This document shows positions 1-4,839 of a DNA stretch of 5,464 nucleotides, one piece after another. The notes under the pieces were generated by a model. That model was not told where the DNA came from. It worked only from the letters and a program-made list of their open reading frames with translations, and ran no database searches. The translations under genes were made by a program, and so were the position numbers. The stretch is taken from assembly GCA_021163085.1 (NCBI GenBank), contig JAGGXL010000043.1, forward strand, positions 1-5,464, given 5' to 3'. Within the stretch, counting starts at the first letter, position 1; each line of letters starts with the position of its first letter. Source of the stretch: Thermodesulfobacterium sp. GTDB lineage: Bacteria; Desulfobacterota; Thermodesulfobacteria; Thermodesulfobacteriales; Thermodesulfobacteriaceae.

Positions 1-413
1 CTATTTTGAAAGGAAAGATAAAGCCGGGTGATGTAGTAGTTATAAGATATGAAGGCCCAAAAGGTGGACCTGGAATGAGAGAAATGCTTTCTCCTACTTC
101 TGCAATTATAGGAATGGGATTAGGTGACTCTGTTGCTCTTATAACTGATGGAAGATTTAGTGGTGGAACGCAAGGTGCCTGTATTGGGCATGTTTCTCCA
201 GAAGCAGCAGAAGGAGGTCCAATTGCACTTGTAAAAGACGGAGATATTATAGAAATAGACATTCCTCAGAGGAAACTTGAGTTGAAAGTTTCTCAAGAAG
301 AGCTTAAAAAGAGAAAAAAAAGCTGGAAACTTCCGCAGAAAAAATTAAAAGGAATATTGAAAAAATATTACAATCTGGTACAATCAGGAGCTAATGGAGC
401 TATCTTAGAATGA
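1..413 (+). CDS. ilvD: Dihydroxy-acid dehydratase, C-terminal part (5' partial)
   Basis: This is the last ~136 codons of IlvD; the reading frame is open from the window's left edge (first complete codon at 3-5), so the start lies upstream and the TTG at 6 is internal. IlvD is a cytosolic iron-sulfur enzyme that dehydrates 2,3-dihydroxy-isovalerate and -methylvalerate to the 2-keto acids of valine and isoleucine synthesis. Family signatures are plain: KPGDVVVIRYEGPKGGPGM, then REMLSPTSAIIG, then TDGRFSGGTQG followed by IGHVSPEAAEGGPIA. The serine of GRFSGGT (codon 159-161) is the residue the IlvD/EDD family uses as the catalytic base. The tail with KDGDIIEIDIP and a basic stretch is the normal IlvD ending, so the C-terminus looks intact. 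Full-length IlvD is about 550-560 residues, so about three quarters is missing. Its stop overlaps the next start as ATGA. Edd is a paralogue, but the C-terminal sequence fits IlvD better. Confidence 0.95.
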   Translation, partial: ILKGKIKPGDVVVIRYEGPKGGPGMREMLSPTSAIIGMGLGDSVALITDGRFSGGTQGACIGHVSPEAAEGGPIALVKDGDIIEIDIPQRKLELKVSQEELKKRKKSWKLPQKKLKGILKKYYNLVQSGANGAILE

Positions 414-1177
414 ATTTTTTTTCGCTCTTAGGAAGAGGTTTTCTTAAAATTCTTAGTGATTGTGGTGGAATTTTCCTTTTTTTCTTAAAAAGCCTTATCT
501 ATTCCTTTTCTCCTCCTTACAGGTTTAGGCTTCTTATAAAACATATGGAATTTATTGGAGTAAAATCTTGGTTGGTAGTAATTTTAACTTCTCTCTTTTC
601 AGGAATGGTTACTGCCTATCAGGTAAATATAGCTTTATCTAAGGTAGGGTCTCAAAGTATTCTTGGAGGAGTGGTTGCTTTAACTCTCACAAGAGAGCTG
701 GGTCCTGTGCTTACAGCAGTTGTTGTTATTGCAAGGGCAGGTTCTGCTATCTCTGCTGAACTTGGAAGTATGAGAATAACAGAACAAATCGATGCTCTTA
801 AAATTATGGCAGTAAATCCAATTCAATATCTTATGAGCCCAAGACTGTGGGCTGCTATTCTTGTTTTGCCTCTTTTAACTGCTATTGCAGATTTGGTAGG
901 TATTGCAGGAGGTTATTTTATAGGAACATTCTTACTTAATATAGATCCCGGGCTTTTAACTGCTCGGATGATTGATATGGTTGAGTTAAAAGATATTATG
1001 AGTGGAATAGTTAAATCTATCTTTTTTGGAGCCTATTTGGTAACAGTTTGCGGTTATAAGGGTTTTTATGCTTCTGGTGGAGCAGAAGGAGTAGGAAAGG
1101 CCACTACTGAAGCTGTAGTTATTTCTACAGTAGGTATTTTGGTGTCTGACTATATTTTAACTACTATATTCTTTTAG
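410..1177 (+). CDS. mlaE: MlaE-type lipid ABC transporter permease (DUF140)
   Basis: This is a 255-residue integral membrane permease of the MlaE/TGD1/YrbE family, the transmembrane subunit of an MCE-type phospholipid transporter in the inner membrane. Hydrophobic segments are seen near residues 19-33, 52-70, 83-110, 146-172, 197-214 and 236-254. The family signature is present in order: TRELGPVLTAVVVIARAGSA (94-113), ELGSM (117-121) and EQIDAL (125-130), which forms the coupling helix that contacts the ATPase. Length matches the family (about 260). The ATG overlaps the ilvD stop by 4 bases (ATGA), and a GGAG at 396-399 sits 10 bases before it, so translation is probably coupled to ilvD. mlaF begins 5 bases after its stop. 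Family and subunit role are certain; the lipid carried and the direction of transport cannot be read from sequence. Confidence 0.95.
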   Translation: MNFFSLLGRGFLKILSDCGGIFLFFLKSLIYSFSPPYRFRLLIKHMEFIGVKSWLVVILTSLFSGMVTAYQVNIALSKVGSQSILGGVVALTLTRELGPVLTAVVVIARAGSAISAELGSMRITEQIDALKIMAVNPIQYLMSPRLWAAILVLPLLTAIADLVGIAGGYFIGTFLLNIDPGLLTARMIDMVELKDIMSGIVKSIFFGAYLVTVCGYKGFYASGGAEGVGKATTEAVVISTVGILVSDYILTTIFF

Positions 1178-1182
1178 AGCCT

Positions 1183-1911
1183 ATGATTACTATAAAAGAA
1201 CTTAAAAAAAGTTTTAATGGTTTTGAGGTTTTAAAAGGGGTTAATTTAATCATTCCTGAAAATAAAGTTATTTTTATAATGGGGCAAAGTGGAACAGGTA
1301 AAAGTGTGCTGTTAAAACACATAGTAGGACTTTTAAAACCAGATAGTGGAGAAATCTGGTTTGAAAATAAAGATATTACAAAACTTTCCGAAAAGGAATT
1401 GCAAAAAGTAAGAAGAAAAATAGGCTTTTTATTTCAAGAGGGTGCACTTTTTGATTCCATGACAGTAAAGGAAAATGTTATGTTTCCTTTAAAAGAACAC
1501 TTTAAAATGTCTAAAGCTGAAATGGAAAAAGTTGCAGAAGAGCTTCTTTCAGTGGTTGACCTTTTACCTGCTAAGGATAAATATCCTTCTGAGCTTTCTG
1601 GAGGAATGAAAAAAAGGGCAGCTCTGGCAAGAACCCTTGCTCTTAAACCCCAGATAGTGCTTTTTGACGAGCCTACAACCGGTCTTGATCCAATTTTACA
1701 GGTTTCTATTTTAGAGCTTATAAAAAATCTTAAAGAAAAGTATAACCTTACTTGCGTAATAGTAAGTCATGATCTTAGTCTTGCTTTTAAATTTGCAGAC
1801 TATATTGCCTTTTTACATGGAGGTATTATTATAGAAATAGGAACTCCTGAAGAAATAAAAGCTTCTACCAATGAATTTATAAAAAAGTTTATTGAAAGTG
1901 CTTTGCTATAA
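1183..1911 (+). CDS. mlaF: MlaF-type lipid transporter ATP-binding protein
   Basis: This is a 242-residue ABC ATPase, the cytoplasmic motor that pairs with the MlaE-type permease. All nucleotide-binding elements are intact: Walker A GQSGTGKS (34-41), Q-loop Gln85 in FLFQEGALFDSMTV, signature LSGGM (138-142), Walker B IVLFDEP (158-164), D-loop GLD (167-169) and switch histidine His196 in VSHD. The QEGALFDSMTV...N block and LSGGMKKRAALAR are characteristic of the MlaF/Mkl subfamily, which supports the assignment beyond a generic ABC protein. No convincing Shine-Dalgarno lies in the 5-base gap after mlaE, so initiation is probably coupled to termination of mlaE. E. coli MlaF needs the small STAS protein MlaB for stability and activity; no such gene is found in this window. 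The stop is followed 17 bases later by mlaD. Confidence 0.95.
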   Translation: MITIKELKKSFNGFEVLKGVNLIIPENKVIFIMGQSGTGKSVLLKHIVGLLKPDSGEIWFENKDITKLSEKELQKVRRKIGFLFQEGALFDSMTVKENVMFPLKEHFKMSKAEMEKVAEELLSVVDLLPAKDKYPSELSGGMKKRAALARTLALKPQIVLFDEPTTGLDPILQVSILELIKNLKEKYNLTCVIVSHDLSLAFKFADYIAFLHGGIIIEIGTPEEIKASTNEFIKKFIESALL

Positions 1912-1928
1912 ACAATGGAGGTATAAAA

Positions 1929-2945
1929 ATGGCTATTAGAGGAGGAACAGAAATAAAGGTTGGTATATTTGTTTTTATAGGTATTTTAGCTCTTTTATAT
2001 CTCACTTTTAAACTGGCAGAAGAGGCATTTACTCCTAAGGATGTTTACAGAGTTTATGCAGTATTTGATAATATTTCTGGTCTTACCAAAGGGTCTAAGA
2101 TAGAAATGGCTGGTATTCCTATTGGGAAAGTGGGTAAAATTGAGTTAACTTCAGAAGGGAAAGCCAAAGTTGAACTTTTGATCTATAAAAATTATAAAAT
2201 TCAAAAAGATGCTAAGGCAGTTATAAGAACTTATGGAGTATTGGGAGATAAGTTTGTGGATATTAAGCCAGGAGTTTCAACAGCATATTTAACTCCTGGT
2301 TCAATGATAGCTTATACTGAAGGAGCAGTATCTGTTGATGACATTTTAGCAAGTATCGGTCCTGCTGTGGAAGGTTTAAAAGAAATTCTTGGGACGGAAG
2401 AAGGTAAAGAAAATTTAAGAATTTTGGTAGCTAATATTAGAGAGGCTTCCCAAAGTTTTAAAAATATAGCAGAAAAAATAGAAAAAGGACAAGGAATTTT
2501 AGGTAAACTTGTAACTGATGAGAAGCTTTATAAAGACTTAACTGAAACAGTAAAAAGTTTAAAAGTTATAGCTAAACAGATTGAAAGTGGACAGGGAACC
2601 CTTGGGAAACTTGTTAAAGATGAAGAATTGTATAGAAGCTTAAAAAACACTATAGCCAATTTAGAAAGTGTTTCAAGGAAACTTGGAAGAGGTGAAGGAA
2701 CCCTTGGTAAACTAATGACAGATGACAAGCTTTATAAAGATTTGAAAACCGTTGCAAGTGATCTAAAAAAAATTACAGCTCAGATTGAAAGTGGACAAGG
2801 AACTCTTGGGAAACTTTTGAAAGATGATTCTCTTTACATTGAAGCTAAGAAGACTTTAAAGAGTGTTAATAGAGCAGCTCAGGGTGTGGAAGAGCAGGTT
2901 CCTATTACTGTTCTTGGGACAGTAGCTGGAGCTGCTATGCAGTAA
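1929..2945 (+). CDS. mlaD: MlaD-type MCE-domain lipid-binding protein with 34-residue C-terminal repeats
   Basis: This 338-residue protein is the periplasmic, inner-membrane-anchored substrate-binding subunit of the transporter. After a short cytoplasmic start comes one hydrophobic anchor (about 11-29, VGIFVFIGILALLYLTF), then a single MCE domain (about 38-117) with FDNISGLTKGSKIEMAGIPIG and YGVLGDKFVDI. Residues 133-186 are mostly helical-looking. Residues 187-322 are four tandem 34-residue units, each opening with G(Q/E)G(T/I)LGKL and continuing D-(D/E)-x-LY and a heptad-like helix. The protein ends with a hydrophobic tail, VPITVLGTVAGAAMQ (324-338). E. coli MlaD is about 183 residues, so the extra length is almost all C-terminal. 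GGAGG at 1917-1921 is 7 bases before the ATG. MCE proteins usually form hexameric rings; the extension may prolong the lipid channel across the periplasm, which is inference. Confidence 0.93.
   Translation: MAIRGGTEIKVGIFVFIGILALLYLTFKLAEEAFTPKDVYRVYAVFDNISGLTKGSKIEMAGIPIGKVGKIELTSEGKAKVELLIYKNYKIQKDAKAVIRTYGVLGDKFVDIKPGVSTAYLTPGSMIAYTEGAVSVDDILASIGPAVEGLKEILGTEEGKENLRILVANIREASQSFKNIAEKIEKGQGILGKLVTDEKLYKDLTETVKSLKVIAKQIESGQGTLGKLVKDEELYRSLKNTIANLESVSRKLGRGEGTLGKLMTDDKLYKDLKTVASDLKKITAQIESGQGTLGKLLKDDSLYIEAKKTLKSVNRAAQGVEEQVPITVLGTVAGAAMQ
2487..2894 (+). repeat. Four tandem 102-bp units in mlaD coding a 34-residue repeat
   Basis: Units begin at 2487, 2589, 2691 and 2793, each exactly 102 bases apart, corresponding to residues 187, 221, 255 and 289 of MlaD. 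All four encode G(Q/E)G(T/I)LGKL followed by a D(D/E)-x-LY motif and an amphipathic stretch of about 20 residues; the fourth diverges in its second half. Units 1 and 3 resemble each other (TDEKLYKDL, TDDKLYKDL) and units 2 and 4 share QIESGQGTLGKL at the junction. This suggests a 204-base duplication superposed on the older 102-base repeat. Confidence 0.9.
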
Positions 2946-2948
2946 AAT

Positions 2949-3401
2949 TTATACTTCAAAGACTGCTTTTACTTTAAATTTTTTAAGAGCAGGAAATTTT
3001 TTGATTTTAATTTTAAAAGTTTTTTCTAAATTCTTACAGAGTTCTTCTAGTTCTTTTTGAGATTTAGTTACAGTAGTAAACCAGAAGTTTAATCTGTGTT
3101 CTCTTAAATAGGCATGAGTAATTTCTGGGAGTTCAGCTATTTTATATGCTATTTCTTCTTTGTTTTCAGGAATACTTGTTGCACAGAGACAGGTTATATA
3201 GCCAAGTTTGTGAGAATTTATACTTGCTCCAAAATGTCTTATAATATTTTTTTCTTTTAACTCTTTTAAAATATTTATAACTTCTTCCTCTGTCAATCCT
3301 GTTTTTTCAGCTACAAATTTAAAGGGTTCTGAAGCCAGAGGAAAACCTTCTTGGAGAATGTTAAGAAGTTCCTTAATTTTTTCTTCAGGATACTTTTTCA
3401 T
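2949..3401 (-). CDS. ahbA: Siroheme decarboxylase subunit, AhbA-like (AsnC/Lrp fold)
   Basis: This is a 150-residue protein with an N-terminal Lrp/AsnC-type helix-turn-helix (about 10-55) and a C-terminal ligand/dimer domain. The sequence fits the AhbA/AhbB/NirDLGH family rather than a true Lrp regulator: FPLASEPF (20-27), IRHFGASINSHKLGY (54-68), and THAYLREHRLNFWFT (95-109), matching the family's THNYLR...YNxWFT region. Candidate functional residues are His96, Arg100 and His102. In this family the AhbA-AhbB heterodimer removes two acetate side chains of siroheme as CO2, giving didecarboxysiroheme for the alternative heme pathway. The CLCATSIP stretch and the WFTT motif favour AhbA over AhbB, but subunit choice is from memory. 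No ahbB is adjacent. ATG at 3401 places the domain start where the family begins, yet no Shine-Dalgarno precedes it. It lies tail-to-tail with mlaD (3 bases) and divergent from fabZ. A regulatory role remains possible. Confidence 0.8.
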   Translation of the reverse strand: MKKYPEEKIKELLNILQEGFPLASEPFKFVAEKTGLTEEEVINILKELKEKNIIRHFGASINSHKLGYITCLCATSIPENKEEIAYKIAELPEITHAYLREHRLNFWFTTVTKSQKELEELCKNLEKTFKIKIKKFPALKKFKVKAVFEV

Positions 3402-3410
3402 GTTAAAAAT

Positions 3411-3439
3411 AAAATATCACACTTATAAATAGCTTGCAA
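3411..3439 (-). promoter_or_regulatory. Possible ahbA promoter giving a very short leader
   Basis: Read on the minus strand, TTGCAA (3439-3434) is 17 bases from TATTTT (3416-3411), a weak sigma70-like pair with four of six matches each. The predicted start would fall within about 2-5 bases of the ahbA ATG, implying a leaderless or nearly leaderless mRNA, consistent with the missing Shine-Dalgarno. A second -10-like hexamer, TATAAG (minus strand, 3427-3422), has no good -35 partner. The surrounding AT-richness makes chance matches likely. Confidence 0.3.
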
Positions 3440-3493
3440 TTATCAATTACTTGTAAATATTTTCAAATGTGTATATCATTTTTCTGAAAATCA

Positions 3494-3529
3494 AATATCA
3501 ATCTTTAGGTTAAAAAAAGATATGATATT
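3494..3529. promoter_or_regulatory. 13-bp inverted repeat with one bulge over the fabZ promoter (candidate operator)
   Basis: Left arm AATATCAATCTTT (3494-3506) is the reverse complement of right arm AAAGATATGATATT (3516-3529) apart from one extra base (A3522); the spacer is the 9 bases 3507-3515. The dyad ends inside the candidate -10 and spans the -35 region of fabZ, the position expected for a repressor operator. It could also form an RNA hairpin if transcription starts further upstream, but no T-tract follows it, so it is not a terminator for the plus strand. Which protein would bind is unknown. Confidence 0.5.
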
Positions 3530-3531
3530 AT
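3504..3531 (+). promoter_or_regulatory. Putative fabZ-lpxA-lpxI promoter
   Basis: TATTAT (3526-3531) matches the TATAAT consensus at five of six positions and lies 35 bases before the fabZ ATG, leaving room for a start near 3538 and the Shine-Dalgarno at 3551-3558. TATGAT at 3521-3526 is an overlapping alternative. The -35 candidate TTTAGG (3504-3509, 16-base spacing) is poor. A promoter is required somewhere here because the upstream gene is on the opposite strand; the exact hexamers are uncertain. Confidence 0.4.
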
Positions 3532-3550
3532 AGAGGAAATTAAGATCTTG

Positions 3551-3558
3551 AAAGGAGG
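3551..3558 (+). promoter_or_regulatory. Strong Shine-Dalgarno deciding the fabZ start
   Basis: AAAGGAGG is a near-perfect anti-16S match 8 bases before the ATG at 3567. It selects that codon over the in-frame ATG at 3582, which would be too far away. It is the strongest ribosome binding site in the window. Confidence 0.85.
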
Positions 3559-3566
3559 TTTTAAAA

Positions 3567-4028
3567 ATGAAAAGGGAAGAAATGGGAATAAATTTTATTA
3601 AGGATATACTTCCTCATAGATTTCCTTTTTTAATGATTGATAAAATTGTGGAGGTAGATGAAGAAAAGCAGTATGTAAAAGCTATTAAAAATGTTACTAT
3701 AAATGAACCCTTTTTTTCAGGGCACTTTCCAGATTATCCCATTATGCCAGGGGTTTTGATAATAGAAGCCATGGCTCAAGCAGCTGCAGCGGGAATGAAA
3801 GTTATTTTTCCTGATTATAAGGAAAAACTTTTTGTGCTGGCAGGGATAGATAAAGTAAAATTCAGACATCCGGTTTATCCAGGAGATACTCTTGTTATTG
3901 AAGCTCAGGGTTTTAAAAAAAAAGGTTATATTGTTAAAACTAACGCAACTGCCAAAGTAGGAGAAAAAGTTGTAGCTGAAGCAGAAATTACTGCAGGTAT
4001 TATAAAAAAGGAGAAAAAAGATGAGTAA
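3567..4028 (+). CDS. fabZ: 3-hydroxyacyl-ACP dehydratase FabZ
   Basis: This is a 153-residue cytosolic hot-dog-fold enzyme that dehydrates 3-hydroxyacyl-ACP to trans-2-enoyl-ACP in type II fatty acid synthesis. The family motifs are intact: LPHRFPFLMID (15-25), GHFPDYPIMPGVLIIEAMAQ (52-71) with catalytic His53 and Glu67 (E. coli His54 and Glu68), and FRHPVYPGD in the later half. Length matches the family (about 150). Its substrate, 3-hydroxyacyl-ACP, is also the acyl donor for LpxA, encoded next, so the two enzymes compete for one pool; this explains the conserved fabZ-lpxA linkage in Gram-negative bacteria. lpxA starts inside its last codons (8-base overlap), indicating translational coupling. 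lpxD, often upstream of fabZ, is not here: the gene before it is on the other strand and fabZ has its own promoter region. Confidence 0.97.
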   Translation: MKREEMGINFIKDILPHRFPFLMIDKIVEVDEEKQYVKAIKNVTINEPFFSGHFPDYPIMPGVLIIEAMAQAAAAGMKVIFPDYKEKLFVLAGIDKVKFRHPVYPGDTLVIEAQGFKKKGYIVKTNATAKVGEKVVAEAEITAGIIKKEKKDE

Positions 4029-4833
4029 GATTTCCTCTAACACTTATATAGATCTCTCAGCACAAATAGAAGAGGATGTGGAAATAGGCCCTGGTGTATA
4101 TATAGGACCTAATGTGTATATAGGTAAAGGAACAATAATAAAAGCCAATTCCTATATCGAGAGAAACACCAAAATAGGTAGAAATAATCAAATAGGTCCA
4201 TTTGCTGTGATAGGGACTTCTCCTCAACATCTTGGTTATAAAGGAGAAGAAACCAGTGTGGAAATAGGTGATAATAATATAATTAGAGAATTTGTAACCA
4301 TTCACAGAGGAACTACATTTGATGATGGAATTACAAGAATAGGAAACAACTGTTTGCTTATGAGTTATGTTCATGTAGCCCATGATTGTAAAATAGGAAA
4401 CTATGTAATTATGTCAAACAATGCAACCTTAGGAGGACATGTAAGAGTAGAAGAAAAAGTAGTAATGGGAGGTTTTTCTGCGGTTCATCAATTTTGTAAA
4501 ATAGGTGCTTATGCCTTTGTAAGTGCTATGAGCGGAGTAGATAAAGATGTTCCTCCCTATGTAAAAGTATTTGGTATCCCAGCTAAAATACAGGGCATAA
4601 ATTTAGTGGGATTAAGAAGATCAGGCTTTACTAAAGAGGATATCCGCAAGATTTCTCAGGCAATAGGTTTTTTTCTGGATGCCCCTTCTACTATTAAAGA
4701 AATAATTGTAGAATTAAAGGACATTTTTGGTGACGATCCTGTTGTAAAAAGACTTATTGAATTTTTGGAAAACCCTTCAAAACAGGGTATAATGAGAAGG
4801 AAGCCTTTTGAAGGTGAGGAGGCATTCAGTTAA
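4021..4833 (+). CDS. lpxA: UDP-N-acetylglucosamine (or amino analogue) O/N-acyltransferase LpxA
   Basis: This 270-residue cytosolic enzyme performs the first step of lipid A synthesis, moving an R-3-hydroxyacyl chain from ACP to the 3-position of a UDP-GlcNAc-type sugar. Residues about 13-180 are hexapeptide repeats ([IV]G-x-x-x-x) of a left-handed beta helix; 190-258 form the helical C-terminal domain. Aligning by eye with E. coli LpxA (offset 4, no gaps through the core), catalytic His125 is His121 in VHVAHDC, and His122, His144, His160, Asn198 and Arg204 are retained as His118, His140, His156, Asn194 and Arg200. E. coli Asp74, Lys76, Gly173 and Glu200 correspond to His70, Gly72, Ala169 and Val196, so acceptor and acyl-chain selectivity may differ. 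Length is normal (E. coli 262). GGAG at 4010-4013 is 7 bases before the ATG. It overlaps fabZ by 8 bases and is followed by lpxI after 6 bases. Confidence 0.96.
   Translation: MSKISSNTYIDLSAQIEEDVEIGPGVYIGPNVYIGKGTIIKANSYIERNTKIGRNNQIGPFAVIGTSPQHLGYKGEETSVEIGDNNIIREFVTIHRGTTFDDGITRIGNNCLLMSYVHVAHDCKIGNYVIMSNNATLGGHVRVEEKVVMGGFSAVHQFCKIGAYAFVSAMSGVDKDVPPYVKVFGIPAKIQGINLVGLRRSGFTKEDIRKISQAIGFFLDAPSTIKEIIVELKDIFGDDPVVKRLIEFLENPSKQGIMRRKPFEGEEAFS
4816..4822 (+). promoter_or_regulatory. GAGGAGG Shine-Dalgarno unusually far from the lpxI start
   Basis: GAGGAGG within the last codons of lpxA is the only good ribosome binding site before lpxI, but 17 bases separate it from the ATG at 4840, well beyond the usual 5-9. 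The lpxA stop at 4831-4833 is in the same frame as lpxI, so no upstream ATG, GTG or TTG start is available. Re-initiation after lpxA termination is the likely way lpxI is translated. Confidence 0.5.
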
Positions 4834-4839
4834 ATAATT

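Noticed and set aside
6..8. TTG as a start codon of a short IlvD-like protein
   Set aside because: The frame is open to the window's edge and the sequence is the middle of a conserved IlvD motif region, so it is an internal Leu codon.
2528..2728. Minus-strand open frame inside mlaD
   Set aside because: It is a shadow of the repeat-coding region; it has low-complexity Ser/Pro/Leu content, no ribosome binding site, and lies fully inside a well-supported gene.
2932..2942. CTGC-TAT-GCAG hairpin at the end of mlaD as a terminator
   Set aside because: The stem has only 4 base pairs and is not followed by a T-tract; too weak to call.
2949..3401. Generic Lrp/AsnC transcription regulator
   Set aside because: The fold is shared, but the FPLASEPF, FGASINSHKLGY and YLREHRLNFWFT blocks fit siroheme decarboxylases better; kept only as an alternative.
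3478..3491. ATTTT-tctg-AAAAT small inverted repeat
   Set aside because: Five A/T pairs in a very AT-rich region are expected by chance, and nothing places it at a functional site.
3717..4043. Minus-strand open frame covering fabZ
   Set aside because: It is antisense to a clear FabZ with catalytic residues. The translation is Phe/Ser/Asn/Tyr-rich, as expected from the complement of Lys/Glu-rich coding sequence.
4057..4383. Minus-strand open frame inside lpxA
   Set aside because: It is the complement of hexapeptide-repeat codons; the Tyr/Ile/Ser-rich product has no recognisable family.
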